From Alligator mississippiensis (taxonomy: Eukaryota > Chordata > Crocodylia > Alligatoridae), in contig NC_081824.1 in the NCBI RefSeq assembly GCF_030867095.1, positions 169,702,933-169,766,932 of the forward strand: 64,000 nucleotides of DNA, read 5' to 3'. Shown here in pieces: positions 11,398-25,200 of the stretch; the stretch's first letter is position 1, and each line of letters opens with the position of its first letter. Position numbers and translations under genes: made by a program. The notes beneath the pieces were generated by a model, which searched no databases, was not told the origin of the DNA, and worked only from the letters and a program-made list of their open reading frames with translations.

Positions 11398-13696
11398 GCT
11401 CTTATTGCTGTTCAATCCATGTGCTGCCTTGGGCACTTGTGCCTTGATGCTGGGCTGCAGGAAGATCCTGCTGTAGCAGCAGCCTGGGGTCTGTAGATCC
11501 TCCCTGGGGTTTGGACATGGGACAGGAAGCGAAGAAAAATCCTATTGCGTGTTCACCAACTATATGGCACCCCAGCGGCAGCTGTATTGCAGGGGAGTGA
11601 GCAAATGATCCCCCGTCTTGTGTTTAAGTGCTCCGGGCTGTCCAGCACCTCGGCACAGTGAACTGGTATTTTTTGTGGCTGAGTTATCAGCACCTTCGAT
11701 TTGAGAGAGAGAGAGATGCCTCCTTGATATCCCTGTGGGAGGGCTGTGACCAGAGCCCCCAAATAGTGGTGCTTACCACAGTAACGCTTGGAAGAGAGAG
11801 ACTGCCTGAGGACAGCCAATGCTATGCTGCATAGATACCTGTTGCATTGTAGCATCACGGTGACTGGTGTCTGCAGGGAAGCAGAGCCCAGGTAGAGGCA
11901 GCTCAGAGCATGGGAGAGAGGAACTATTTACAAGTAGTGATGCAGAGAAGCTGGGTCTATGCTGCCTGCCCTGTATTGTGCATATATTTGGGGGGGAGGC
12001 TTTGTCCCCTCGCATTGCTCCCCCATGTGCTCCTGTAAGTGACTTCCCACCCCAGAGAGGCTGTAGTCAACACCTGTGCCAGCCACCACTAGCTCCCAAT
12101 CTCTCCCTCACTTATTTCTTGCGCTTGATTCTGTCCTGAGCTTGCCAGTTTTGAGCCCAGACCCTGGGGCCAAGAATGAAGCAATGAGTGTGGAATCTGC
12201 TCCCTCCTCCCTTCCAGCACCCCAGGGACCCCTGGATAGGCATCCTCCCACATGCACACACACGCAAGCTACCCTGATGTGCTTAGTAAGGAGGGGACCT
12301 CGCCCTGCTCTTCCCCTCTACTGTGGTTCAGGCAGGCAGTGTGGAGCAGTGGTATTGTCAAGACTGTCTTTGGCTGGGGTCAGAAGATGTGATAACTATG
12401 CTTGTTTCAGACAACAGAAGAAAAAGGGGCTGGAGCAGGGAGAAAGATATGCAGGAAGGATGGAGATGGGAGTGAATGATCATGTCTAAGTGTGTGGATC
12501 AAGGTGGGGGAAAGAGGCCCTGTCCAGGGCTGAAGATTGGGTATCAGCTGGGGTTCCACTGCCTACAGCACTGTCTTGTTTGCCAGTGCTGGCCTGGACC
12601 AGGGCTTCCCCAGCATCCAACACATTCAGTACTTCTTGTCCCTTTTCCCTTCCCCAGTGATGGCCCTGACAGCAGAAGGGGGTTAGCCATGAAGCCCAGC
12701 ACAGCCCAAGAGGGACTGTGGCCTCCCAATACACTGCCTTACATATGGTACCAGAATATTACCAGCTAGTAATGGTTTTGTCCGGTAAAGTTTCAAGGAG
12801 CCACTTTAGCTATAAGCAGACCTTGTCCTTGGAGTGGGATCAGCTGGGATATATCCTGGCATAGCAGATCCAATTAATGGGGGAGCACAAATGTTGCCTG
12901 TTCTCCTCCAAGATTGGGTTGCAGCTCCTGGGGCTTCAGGGCCCCTGATTCTGTGAGACAAGTACAAATTGGAACCCTGGGTTCCCGCACTTGCAGAGGA
13001 GTGATTTAGTGTGTGTATTGTGTTGCTGTTCACTGACTCAGGGCGTGCCTCTGCAAGCAAGGGAACACCAGCTTTCCCTGTTTGCAGACAGGTGCCCTGA
13101 ATTGGGCACAACAGCATGATGCACGTGCCCAGGGATTCTTGGGACATTCCTCTATGAGCAGAGGAACCTGGGCTTGTACTCCCTGCAGGTGAGTCCCCAG
13201 GACCTGCCAGATCAGGCCCTGGGAGCACCTGCCCAGGGAGACTGGAAAACATGGGAAGCTCCAGGCTGCCTGTGCTCTCCTGCTATAACCAAATAGATGT
13301 CTGCTGCAAAAAAATTGCTCCAGTTATTACTACAGATTGTTGCAACCACTATTTTGGGCATTTGTGGTATGATGAGGGGCATGTGCTTCTGTTTGCTTAG
13401 GCTTTGTGCTGCCATAAAAATGTTTATGGTGGCACAAGGGCAGCATCTGTTTGCAGTGTTTGTCATAGCCATAGTCCAAAGTGACCTCAGACCCCATGGA
13501 CTCCTACTATTCAGGAATCTCTTCTTTCCAATACAGGGAAGACCAGTGCCCTGCCTGCTCATGTAGACAGCAGGCTAAGTCGCCTCAGGAAACTCAGAAG
13601 TCCACCCTGCTGAGCTTTAAAATGTCAAACTAAACAGAGGGGTTGGAGTGTTTGTTATAGCTGTGATAGTCCAGGAAATGTCTGGGAGCCAACTTT

Positions 13697-13862
13697 TTTT
13701 TTTTTCTTCATGATATCTTTTATTGGACCAACTAGAGTTGGGACAGCTGTTGGGCCTCGATTGCCCATCCTTAAACACATGGCCAGATAGACCTGAGGAA
13801 AGACACTTGAGGCCCAAAAGCTTGTCCCAACTATGTAGCTGGTCCAGTAAAAGATATTGCAA
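13697..13862. repeat. Inverted pair of a retroposon tail
   Basis: Positions ~13,709-13,744 (minus oriented) and ~13,817-13,862 (plus oriented) are near-identical inverted copies around the blocks agcttgtcccaact, agttggtcca and taaaagatat. The same tail, in single copy, is at 40,043-40,166. The inner 70 bp includes a ctgaggaaagacacttgagg segment typical of the same family. The pair could fold into an imperfect stem of about 36 bp. Confidence 0.7.
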
Positions 13863-14127
13863 AGAAGCCTCACTTCAAAGTAAGCAGCCAAACTTTTTTT
13901 CAGTTGTGCCCTTGCAGGGAACAGCCTTTCACCTCCTTGTCTGTCCTTCCACAAGTCTGTAGCCCTTCTGAGCTCAGCACAGTCCCCTCACAGTCTCCTG
14001 ACGGAAAGTAGCAGAGTAGGGGGACCCACATTTGTCCTCTGCTCTGGGTTCTCTCCCGTTATCTAAATTGTCCCATCTTTGCTCCCCAGGACCTCCTTCC
14101 TCCTGGCTGGCCTTCCACTCCTCAGAG

Positions 14128-14423
14128 CTGTGATTGTCAACCAGAGTGCCATGACACCCTAGGTTGCCTTAAGATCCTTTGAAGGGTGCAGTGCAATGTT
14201 AGCACTGTTAGGAGTGCAGACACAATTCACAATATTAAACCCCAAGATTTCAGATAGTAATCCACAGTCAGAAACCTTCTGACCTGCTTGGGTCTCTCTA
14301 AGTTCCTTGCAACAAGAACTGCTCTAGTATTTTTCTATAGACAAAAATGAGTAAAAGCTTAAGAGCTGTGAGGGGGGCCTCAAGTCTAATGAGTCCTGAG
14401 TCTAAAAATATTGAGAACTGCTA
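14128..14423. mobile_element. Non-autonomous hAT (MITE-like) element with 8-bp target duplication
   Basis: The left end (tgtgattgtcaaccag) and the right end (ttgagaactgcta) are diverged inverted copies of the hAT terminus CAGTGGTTCTCAACC. The flanks carry an 8-bp duplication, cctcagag at 14,120-14,127 and ccttagag at 14,424-14,431, with 7 of 8 bases matching. No transposase is encoded. The divergence of both ends and of the duplication indicates an old insertion. Confidence 0.85.
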
Positions 14424-17400
14424 CCTTAGAGGAACCCTCTATCCTGCCTGCCTAGTCTGCTGAGGGGCTGGGGAGGGCTTCTTTGTGCCATGCTCAGCAA
14501 TGCCTCCCAACAGCTGACAATAAGAAGGGAAGGAAAATCCTGTACTACCTGTAAAACTGGAGGGAGGAATTTCAGAAGCCAGATGGAGCTGCCTGGACTC
14601 ATACAATTTGCTGGGACACCAAGTTGCTATCCCTTTTCTTGTGCATGGTACCCAAGGGGTCAGAAGCAGTTGGGAGCCTGCCTCATTTGTCTGACATCCA
14701 GGAAGCCTGTTGGCTGCTCACAGGGGGCCTAAAGAAGTGCCATGTTACCAATGCAGGGTCATCAGAGAAACTCACTTTAACCCACAGAGCACTGGTAAGC
14801 TCCACACAGCCAGGGGACATTAATGCCCAGTAGACCTATGAGTGTATCAGGCCCTGCAGGTTTCCAGAGAGCTCCTCTACAACACAGTGGTGGTGTGATC
14901 ATGAGTCAGAACACCCAAGGACCATCTCCACTGAGATTTGAACCTGTCCTTTATGGCACAAGGACCTGTCTCTTGGTTTGAGGCTTGGGGAGAGCCCTGC
15001 CACCTGCCCCACAGCCCCAGTTTCTCCCTGCATAGCAACAGGGCATCCATCTGATTTTGACACTTGAGCTCCTCAGATTATTGTATGGGGGGTTAGGGTT
15101 AATTGAAGATAGGAAATACTGCTTCCTCCTATTGTCCTGCTTCCCGCCCTGGCTACTGATCTGCCCCTTTAGGAGTCAGTCAGGCTTGTTCCTACCAGGA
15201 CCTTTGGAATTACCTGTTTGTGGGTAGGGGAGGGTACATGCAACAGAGCATGTGTCTGCCCAGCTTCTGTCTGCCACCTAGGCTGAGCTTCTTGGAGTGC
15301 CCTCGGACAACACTTGCAGGGCTGGGGGAGCTTTTGCAAACCCATGTCTAGCCTCCATCCACCTCAGTATATATGTGTAGTGAAGTGGATGTGCATGCAT
15401 GCATAGCCTCTCAGCATGGGGCAACTCCCTGCCACAGGGGAGCATGGTTGTAGGTTATCTATCCCCTAACTGCTTGTTGTGGGGTATCTTACGCCTTCCT
15501 TTGAAGAGCTGTTGCTGGACTTTGTCAGAAACGGGACACTGTGTGGGAGAGACCTCCGGGCTGGCTCAGTGAATAATGGAGTTGGTTGCTAGTCTTGAGT
15601 CATGTCCCAGGTCTTACTGCAGCAGATCAGCCCAGCTGCTTGTATCTGGCACCGAGTGAGAAACAGATGCACAAGCTAAGAGAGTCAGGGGGAAAGGGGT
15701 AGGTGTGTGAAACTCATGGGAAGATGCAGCCTGGCACTTTGCTTCCTTCAGGCCAGGCTGTAATCCCTTAGTCATACAGGTCTGGCACTTAAATTAATGG
15801 CTGGGCTCCTTTGTCCTGCATCTCATGGGCATACCCCTGCACTTTGTCACCTCCCTTAGTTTGTGCAGGTCTCACCTGCCAGTCCCATAGCACCCATCTT
15901 GAGGGGCATGCTTCTGGGGCATCCTTGGAGGTGATCCCCACAAGTCTCTTTGAATGTGGGTTTATCCTACTTAATGGAAGCTGAATGATTGTGCTGACAG
16001 GCTCCTGAGAGTTTTCTTTGGGTTAGGAAGCTGCTCTTGTTGGGGATTTCTGCGGCCAGGAGCAAGCTGTGGTTCCTTTTGTCTTGAGCAAATTCCCGTG
16101 TCTGCCTTTGGGAGAAAGGGCTTTGTTTGCTTTATTGTCTAAATATCTAACAATGGGGGCTTGAGACTGACCCTGGGAAACTCCTGGCCCTCCCAAGCCA
16201 TGCTTTGCACAGATGAACAGGTCACAACCATAGGGAGGGAGCAAATTTCCAATCCCCTTTCCCAAGGAGGTAAGCTGAGGAAAAGGCGCCCCAGGTCTCC
16301 TGAGGCAGGGGAATGGGCATGTGCCCTGGGCTGTGACAGGAGGAGCTTGTTGGCAGGCAAGGTGACAGAAGTGTCTCCAGCCTAGAATGAAGTCCTCTGC
16401 TCTCTATCTCTTGTCCCCGTCTCTCATTTCACCCCCATCCCTGGCAAGCGTGCACAGAGGCAACGGGCTGGGTTAGCAAATATCTGGGCTCAGAAGCACC
16501 ACATGGCTTGCCATTAGGGAAGCACTCACCGGATGGGGTGGGGTGGGCAAGGGGAAACTGAGAGGGAAGCCAGGTCCCTTCCTTGAATGAATGCTCTCTG
16601 ACCTCCCTTTTGGAAAGACGACAAGCAGCCCCTGTTCCCTGAGCCAAGAGCGGCTTATCTCCTCTCCCCTGATCTGGGAGGTTATTGGGATTGGGCTCTT
16701 GGTGTTTTCCTAGAAAGAGGCCCCCAGAAGGTTGCTGTATTTGCCCTCCCACTCTCCATCTAGACTGCTGACCTCAGTGGAGGGGCCTGCTTGTTATCTG
16801 TAGGGCCCTCATGGCACATCTCTGCACTGCTGCTGTCTGGGGAACCACTGCCTTGCTCAGCCTGGACTGACTGAGACTCCCGAACCAAGGTGCCCCTGGA
16901 CCCCCACAGTAAATCTCCCTGCGGCTGTGCTAAAATGACAGAAGTGTGGGGACATGGGAGGCAGTCGCCCCTGAACCAGCTGGGAGCTCCCAGCTGGAAG
17001 ATCCGGGCTCCAGATCATTAGGTCACTTTGTACTCTGGTGCTGCCCTAGTCCGGGTGTTGGGAGAACCCTGTGGCTGATGCACGGGTAAGAGCATCGGCC
17101 CTGAGTTCTCACCCTAGGGTGTGTTAGGATGCAGCCCTGTTTGTATCACTCTCTGGCCAGCCTCATGTTGGTGGGAGGGAAGGGGGGATGTTAATTATCT
17201 GTTTTATATGTTGATCTCTCAAAAACGTGCAGTGGGGTTGGGAACATGCTCCATGCCCAGGGGACCGTGGAACCACCTGGCTGTTGACATGCAGGCATTT
17301 GGGAGGGGACAGTAGGCAGAGATCCTAGAAATTCTAGGGTATTCAGCTGAATTCAAGCGACCAGTGCTGTGCATGTTCACAGTCTCATGGAAAGCACCTT

Positions 17401-20400
17401 TGTCTAGCACAGAGACACGGGGTTTGATTGTGTTCTTAGCTGCTGCAGTGTATCTGGAGTCACTCCAGGGGCTGTTTTTGGATCTGCTCCAGCACACCTT
17501 GGTTTGGGATCGTAGCCTATGCTGTCTGTTGGGAGCAGGTGGAAGTGAGCGCACGTGGCATTCACGTGGCTGGCACTGAGTGGGTGTGCGAGAGGAGCAT
17601 AGTTTCCATGCTAAGGAAACTGAGGGGATGGTGAGATGAAGCAAACCTTTCCATTCCAGTTTAACTTATGCCCAGCCCTTAGTTGCTGCACCTGCTGCAA
17701 ACCCCAAGCCCCTCTGTGCAGCTCCCTTTGCCCACCTTCTGAGTGCCAGAACCTCTATGCTCTCCTTCAGGCACTCAGTTGTAGCAGCACTAGATCAGTG
17801 CATATCCTCCATGTAATAACAGTGCTAAAAGGGCCTGTGTCTTTTCCTCCATCACTGTAAATCAGGAGGAACACATGCTGCTTGGAGACCTGGACAAGAC
17901 TGGGAGACATAAAGGGAAGCGCCCTTCCTTGTTGCGGGTTGCGTAGACCAAGTAGGTATTTCTGCCTGGCGACTGTGATCTTGAGCGGTGCAGATTGGGT
18001 CAGTGACATTGCAGGTAGACAGTGCAAGTGGCTGTAGCACATAACTCCAGTCCCAGAGTGCCACCACTGTTGCTTCCCACAAGACATGTGGCAGATGAGA
18101 TAGTAGAGAGCCTGCTGGTGCTTGGACAGATAAGGCGCAATTTTATTTTTTTTTGCATTGCATCCCAGGGAAGTCACGGGGACAGTAGAGGGCTCATGAG
18201 AACATCTGCAGGGAGCAAAGATGAGAACAGCTGGGTTTGTGTCACTTTTGCCTTTGAAGTGTCAGGGTTGTGACACGCTCTCAGGCCAGGGCAATTTTGT
18301 ACCTCTTGTGCTAAACCAAGGTGGAGTTATAATCATGGATATGGACAGTGCTAGGGGGAGCATGTTTGGCTGGAGAGCCTTAGCTTTGCCAGCAGCTTTG
18401 TGGGACCTGAGAAGCAGGTACTAATGTGCTTCCCCTGTCTGAGATCCTTCTGCAGGGTGGAGGAGCCTGAAGTACTGCTGCTTGTAAAAGTCTGCCTTGA
18501 TGTCCATTTGGCCGTGTCATGTGGAGAAGCCTTTGGGAAATAGTCAAGCAGAGACACTGGCCGTCCAGACATTTCCCATGTCCCACTCCTCCTTGGTGTG
18601 GGTTACAGCCTCCAGCTCAGGCTTTTCTGGGGAAAAAAACTGCAGGGCTCTCAAGGATTCTGACCTCGGGTGAGCAGCATGTGCCACACTGAGGAGTGCC
18701 ACAGCTTCTTTTCATGAAAACGGAGCAAAGGAAGGAGGAGAGCGGAAGCCAGGAAACATCGTCGGGCCTTTGATGGGAACTGTTTACATAAGGCTTTTGT
18801 CTCCGTTCCAGGAACGGAGACGCACATGAAACCTCACTCACGTATGCGGCTCACAGCTGCCGCACATGCATACCTGGGCACATGCATGTGGCGTCTTGTG
18901 CGGGTGGAAAAACATGGGAGGCTAACTACAGAAGTCTGCATTAGGTGGGACTGGGCCCGCCCAGAGTCACTGGGGTGAAGGAGGGTGTCAGAGCTGGCAG
19001 TACGTACAGTCTCGTGAAACACCCCATACACACAAGCAGCAATATAGTTCAAGTAGAAACCAGGTATGAGTGTAAAACTTCAGGCAGAATATAACACAAC
19101 AGCATTTGATGTACAGCCAAGTTACACACCCCTCCACCTGCCCTTAAGTCAACCTGTCATGGGGTTCCCTTCAGGTTGGCTCCCTCTGCCCGGATGCTCC
19201 CAAATCTATCCGGAAGGGCCTTAGATTTGTGGAAGCCTATCTGGAGATAAGGCATGTAGTCAGGTGTGGGGAAGCATCCGGACCCACCCCAGTTTTGTTA
19301 TGCTTGACTCTGAGGAAGAATTGATCATTTTGATGTAGCATTGTTCTTGATGGCCATTATCTAGGAGCCTCAGGGTCTAGACATGGACCATAGGAAGTCA
19401 GTGCTGTTCTGATTTGCCTGAGGCCCTGAGTGGGCCATGCAGTTTATCAGAGGCAGCCCCTGCAGCAGGGGCCAAAACCAGGAGCAGTTTGGATGGCTTA
19501 CAAGTTGGGGATGCCATGTCATTCCCTTCCCCTCCAGCGGCTTGACAGGGCTGTCATGTTATGGCCTCAAGATGCAAGCTGACCTCTGGTGTCAAATGGG
19601 CATTGGAAGGCAAAGGCAGGTACCCTTGTCCTGTGAGAGAACCGAGTTTACCTGGGTGACTGACTGCCCACCAGCATGTGGGTGGGGGTTGTTTGTGAGA
19701 TATTGGTTACACCTGCTTTATTAGAGCAGGGGCACTCCCAACGGGTACTTGTAAAGTCACCCACAGCTACACACATTGGTTGGTTATAGTCTGGTTGTTT
19801 GTGAGAGCTAGCGGCTGCCTACAAGGTTTTAGCAAGATGCAGCTGTACAGGGTGCATGATGGCAGTCTCCCAACCAGCTGTGGAAGGAATTGGAGGCATT
19901 TAGCAAAGGGAGAGACCCAGCAGAATGGGTAGGAGTGTGGGGCTTGGCATCTCCCCATGAGAAGCACAAGGAGGTGGGGGCAGGTGGAATTACTCCCCCT
20001 CTGAAGCCCTGGGAGGGGGCTGAGATTTCAGCATTGGGGTGGTAGATCTGAACGTGTGTGGTGGAGAGGCTTGCAGCCCTTGCAAAGGGAGCGCCTGGCT
20101 TGTCTTGCTTAAAAGCAGAGAGAACCGTTTGAATGCCTGCAACCCCCCTGCTCCTGATCCTTCCTGGCCCACTTCAGCCTCTGCCATTGCTGTGTAATCC
20201 CTGAGCTGGCAACCTCTGCTCCTGCTTGCACACCATCCCCTCCATGAAATCCCTCATTTCCCTTGGCACTGCAAGCTAGCGTCTGGGCAGCGTGACTTGG
20301 GCAGCTTGCCAGAGGTGGCACCCGACACTACGTCGGTGGCGGTGAGGCAGATGCTGGCATCCACTGCTGCAGTCCCCTCAGCAGCCCCCGTGACTTTGGC

Positions 20401-22217
20401 AGGGCCCTGGCACCCACCCCCCAGTGGGAGGGGAATGCACGCTCCCACCACCCCCAGATGCATTTCCTTGCTGAACGGGCTCAGGGCTGGGACCAGCTGC
20501 TGGAGCTGAGGTGGCTCCACTTACCCCAGGTAGGCATGTGGGTGCTGTGTCCCCGCTGGCCCCTCTGGGTTGCTGCCGTGGCAGGGGAACTGAGAGAGGA
20601 GCAGAGGCAGGTCTTTCAGCTTGGGAGCTTCCCAAGGGATTTCTTGGGGTTTGGTTTCAGTCCTGCTGGGGTTCACCTAGCTGCCTCCGCATTGTAGGAG
20701 CCGTGTTCCCTTCCTGGCCTTTGCCTGGGGTCTCACTGTACAGTCCACCTTGCTGAGTGTGGAAGTAGGAGGGGTCCAATTGAAGAGGGGCAGCAGCAGT
20801 CTCACTTGCGGCAGTGCTGAGATAAGGGGAATTGAATGTCTCGCGCTTCATGGTGTCAGCTGGCTGACTGGGCAAGGGGGTGCCAAGACTGCATGCACCA
20901 TGGAGACAGTACCAGTTCCCGGTGAGACCTGCGGAGACCAACCCCTGGCAGGCACTACAGGATCCACTGGCTGCGCTGCCTGCTGGGAGCTGCCTCCCAC
21001 CTCATGCAAGCTGAACCTGGGCACCCTGGGCTGGATGAAGACATGTGAGGAGCAAATAGGCTCCCAAAGCAGGAGCAGGCCAAGCTCATGCAGGGGCCAA
21101 GCAAGGGCTCTTACAGCTCCGGGGACAGTAGATCCGCAGCCTCTTAAGAGGGGCATTGGTCTGTGTTCAGAGCATCCTGCTTCCCCAGACATGTGGAGCT
21201 CAGCAGTGGTTGAGTCTCTGCAGTGGTTAGACCTTCCTGAAGGCGCTGTAGCAATGAGGGGGCAGAAGAGGCCATATTCTTGGGGGTGAGAATTGTAGCA
21301 GGGCAGAAGGGGGTGTGGGAAAGGGGTAGACGGTACATTCTCAGTTCAGTGGGGGGGCGAGTGGAGGGAGCCCTGGGACTTAGCAGATGGGTCTACCCTC
21401 GTGCGAAGCTGGGGTATATCACCTTCCTGAAAGCACTGCTGCAGGCAGGGGGGTGCATTGGGAAAGGACGGTGAGAGCTTGCAAGAAGTCCTGGGGGAAG
21501 ATGGAGTGAGGCCTTTCTGGCCGTGTGGTTGCCTGGGTAGGAAGGCACGGAGCTGGAGAAGGTTATGTGGCCGTTTGGTGGGGAAAGCAAGAAGGGAGTG
21601 TCCCCTGCCTTGCAGCCACACTCCAAAATTCCCACAGGCCTAAGGGGAGCACAGGGTTGTGGGGGATCGATGGGCAAGGCTGGTTTCATGTAGACCCCAA
21701 GTGCTGTATGGATCAGTGGGGCACAGGTGTAGCATATCTGTGGGGAAGGCAGGGTCCCTAGTTACAAGGCTGGTATCTCCTCGGAGCCTGCCATGGAAGA
21801 GCTGGACTCCTGGCTGACCTAACCGGCCCAAATCGCACGCTGTGCAGAAGGCACAGCATGCAAATTGTGTGTGGGCAAAACCCTGCTAGGCCCTGGCGGG
21901 GAGAAGGCCCATGTAAGGGCTGGGCCTCCCTGCAGGAGGGAAGGGCTCTGCCTTGTGTCCTGGGGGGCACACAGCTCCTCCCTCCTAGGCCTTATGTCCA
22001 TGTTCTGAAGTGACTCATCCTCTGGTTTGCGAGGACTCTGAGCAGAAGCTCAGAGGCAAATCCATGGGTGTTTGTTTTCCATGCTGATTCCTGTCCTTCT
22101 GGGAACCCTCACCGGGCCTTGCTCTGTGGCACCCCTGGGCTCTGAGAACACAGCGCTGCCCTGACTCCTGCAGTTACAGCTCCTCAATAACGTCTCTGTT
22201 TTGGTTTGGATTTGCAG

Positions 22218-22289
22218 GAATAAAGCAACCGAGGGAAGGAGTGAGACTTGCTGAAAGCTGCCGAGCCACACCAGCTCCCACTGGGCACC
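22218..22289 (+). other. SLC29A1: 5' UTR part of SLC29A1 exon 2
   Basis: A pyrimidine-rich acceptor ending ttgcag at 22,217 precedes 72 nt of untranslated sequence leading to the ATG in a good context (gggcaccATGA). This implies an upstream noncoding first exon that I could not place. Confidence 0.75.
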
Positions 22290-25200
22290 ATGACGGCGAA
22301 AGATGGCCCTCAGGATAGGTATGACCAGAGTCCCAGGCGGGAAGCAGGCTGTGAGCGTGCACAGAAACAGCACCTTCTCTTAGAGGGACTGCCGCTAAGC
22401 TACTCCTTCCACCAGAGCTGCAGTATGGGAGCCAGGCTGGAGATGACCCCTTCCCTGCACCCTGGCATGATCCTGGCAATCCTTGGAGCTGGGACAGCAG
22501 GAGCTAGCACTGTCCCGAAACCCGGGAACCCTGCTGCCCTGCACTGCAGATCTCGCCCCCTCGTGGCCAGGGGGTGATCTCCTAATCAAGAGATCTGGGA
22601 GACTTGGCTGCCCAGTTTTGTCAGATCCTGGTACAGGATACCAGCATCCAGGACCATCAGAGATGAATCTGCCTCACCGGGTGCCACCTTGTGGAGCCCA
22701 GTGTCTGCTTGTACCATTACCAAAAAAGCTGTGTCCCATTAATGGGTTTCCTTCCTTCCTGTGTCATATTTTCCAAAGCAGATGGGCTGTAAATAGTGCT
22801 CACTGGGAAACTTACTGGGAGACTTTGCTGTTTCCCATGTCTGGCAGCTGCCAGCATGCATCTAGTTGCCTCATGCCTAGGAGAGAGCAACCCTTTTTCA
22901 CACGCCCCTTCCCAACACCCTCTCCCTTTCATAACCTACTGGAAAACCCCTGAGGTCCCAGAGCAGTTCACTTGCTTAGAGTTGGCAGGAAGAAGAGACA
23001 GAAACTCCCATGGCTCTAAACCCATGGCCCTGTGGGGTCAAACCCATCTCCCTGTCCCTGCAACCCCTTTTGTACAACCAGGATCTCTGCTCTCGCCTCT
23101 GCATCACTCTCAGCCTGACGCAATTCGTAAGGAGCCTGACACGTCCCCTTTGGTTCATGGGGCAGGGGGAAACAAAGGATGGGTACGGAGCTTGGAGCCT
23201 GTGGTGTTCGTGGCTCCAGGCTCTCTTTTTCCAAACACCAGTACATCCAAGTTGGTGTCTCAGGCATTTCCCCTCCTAAGGAGCACTAGGTTAGAGGGGG
23301 ACTCAGGACTCCTTCAGCCCCTTTCACCCCAATGAGGCTTAGATCTACAGGAGAGCCACTGACTTTGCATGTGCCCTGATAGTTGATTTAGTACCTGATT
23401 TTTTTCAGAAGTGATGAGCACTTGCTGCAAGGGCTGGAGGGAGTCAGCCTCTCTAAAATCAGAATGGTTACCCACACCGAGAAGTTGTAGCTGAATGCTT
23501 GGGCTTCAAACTTTTGTTACTGGTACTTCACAATCCAGTCCCTGGAGCTCTGAGCATGGTCCAAAGCCCCCACGGACCTAGGAACCTCAACTCTGGTGAC
23601 ATGGGTGCTGATAAGGGACACATTGTACTGCAGAGTCCAGCAGGGGCTGTCCAGGAACCAAACATATGACTTTGTGCCCTGTGAGGGAAGCTTAGGCAGC
23701 ACGAGCCTGCAATGTCCTGAGGTATAAAAAATATTATTTATCATCTACTCAGGAGAGCCCAGTGGGGGAGATGAGTGCAGGCAGGAGTAAGGGGCATCAG
23801 CAGAGCTGTGGGAGTGGAAGCTGGCTGTAACTCACTATGCTGGAGCAGGCTGATCTCCCTGCTCTCTAATAGCTCAGCCCTTTTTTGCTTCTGTGTCCAG
23901 GCTTGAAGGTCATTCACAGTTTGGTGCCTGTTTCCTGTTTCTCTGGCTTTGGCCGTGGGGTAATTTAGAGGGTGGTGTGACAACCATTGTTCTGCCTGCC
24001 CTGCCCCAGCTGCCCCTGCTCGGAACATGTGGTGACTGTCCCCATCTCTCTGTCACCCACAGATACAAAGGTGTCTGGCTGATCTTCTTCATGCTGGGCC
24101 TGGGAACATTGCTGCCATGGAACTTCTTCATGACAGCCACGCAGGTTAGGATCTCAGTGCTATGACTTGGGCTAGGGTGGTGTATGTGGCTGTATGTTTG
24201 TAGGGAGGGAACAGGCCTGTGAGTGACGGGTGCATGTTGTAGAATGGGGAATGGGGACTTGTGTGGCACGTGTGTGCATGGTCCCTTTTGTATTTGGGAA
24301 GGAAAAATGGCTGCTGTGTATGTGTGCATCCTTAAGACAAGCTTATAGTGTGTGTGCACACGAGGTGGGAAGAGGGGAATACAGCACACGCATGAATTGC
24401 TCATGGGAATTCTTGAGATCCCTAATCAGTTGGATGCAGTCACGGGGCCCCTTCCTTTTGCAGTATTTCAGCACCCGCCTCAGTGATGCCCAGAACACCA
24501 CTGCTGTGGACCGCCTCAGTGAGGTGAACGGCACGGGCACAAACTTGCTTCCCAACTACCTTCAGGCCAAGTTCAACAACTTCATGACTCTCTGTGCCAT
24601 GTTGCCTCTGCTCATCTTCACCTGCCTCAACTCCTTTCTCCACCAGAGGTAAGCCAGGGCCCCAGCACTCACCCAGGTCACTCCAGGCGTTCTCTCGACC
24701 CTGAAGGCAGAACTTGGTTTTTGGCCTCACTCCCTCCATCTTTAACATCTTGACCTTGTTCAAAACAGGAATGAGACCCACCCAACCCCTCTCTTGTGAC
24801 CTGGTTCCCTTTAGAGTATCCTCTTTCCCCATCTCCCAGGCCCCTCATGGGGCTGGGCTCTCCCCCCTGAGGTGCTGTTCTGTCCTGCCCTGTAGGATCC
24901 CCCAGCAAGTCCGCATCCTGGGCAGCCTGGTTGTCATCGGGCTGGTCTTCCTGATGACTGCTGTCCTAGTGAAGATACCCATGGAGCCACTCCCTTTCTT
25001 CGTTGTCACCATGGTCAAGATCATCCTTATCAACTGTAAGTGGGGCCTGGGGAATCCTGGATGCTGCTGGTGTCAGGGCAGATGGCCACACAGGAAAAGG
25101 GGACGGGGCACAGGCCCCATTCCACTGCCCCCACCTCTATTGCCCTAGGAAAGACCAAAGCACACTGTTGCTGCAGGATCCCATGCCTACATTTCACCTC

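Larger units (their letters stand above)
11398..22217. other. Noncoding DNA upstream of SLC29A1 exon 2 (likely includes its 5' intron)
   Basis: The splice acceptor at 22,217 shows that at least one upstream noncoding exon of SLC29A1 exists. That exon may lie in this stretch, but it cannot be fixed without transcript data. I see no strong CpG island or TATA element that would mark it. Contents include the inverted retroposon pair (13,697-13,862), a hAT element (14,128-14,423) and GC-richer but CpG-ordinary sequence at 20.2-21.3 kb. A possible tRNA-SINE fragment is near 12,345-12,400. Several 60-180 aa open frames lack any recognisable domain. Confidence 0.55.

Noticed and set aside
20750-21289. 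A 179-aa open frame upstream of SLC29A1 as a coding exon
   Set aside because: No recognisable domain, overlapping open frames on the opposite strand, and no supporting splice pattern.
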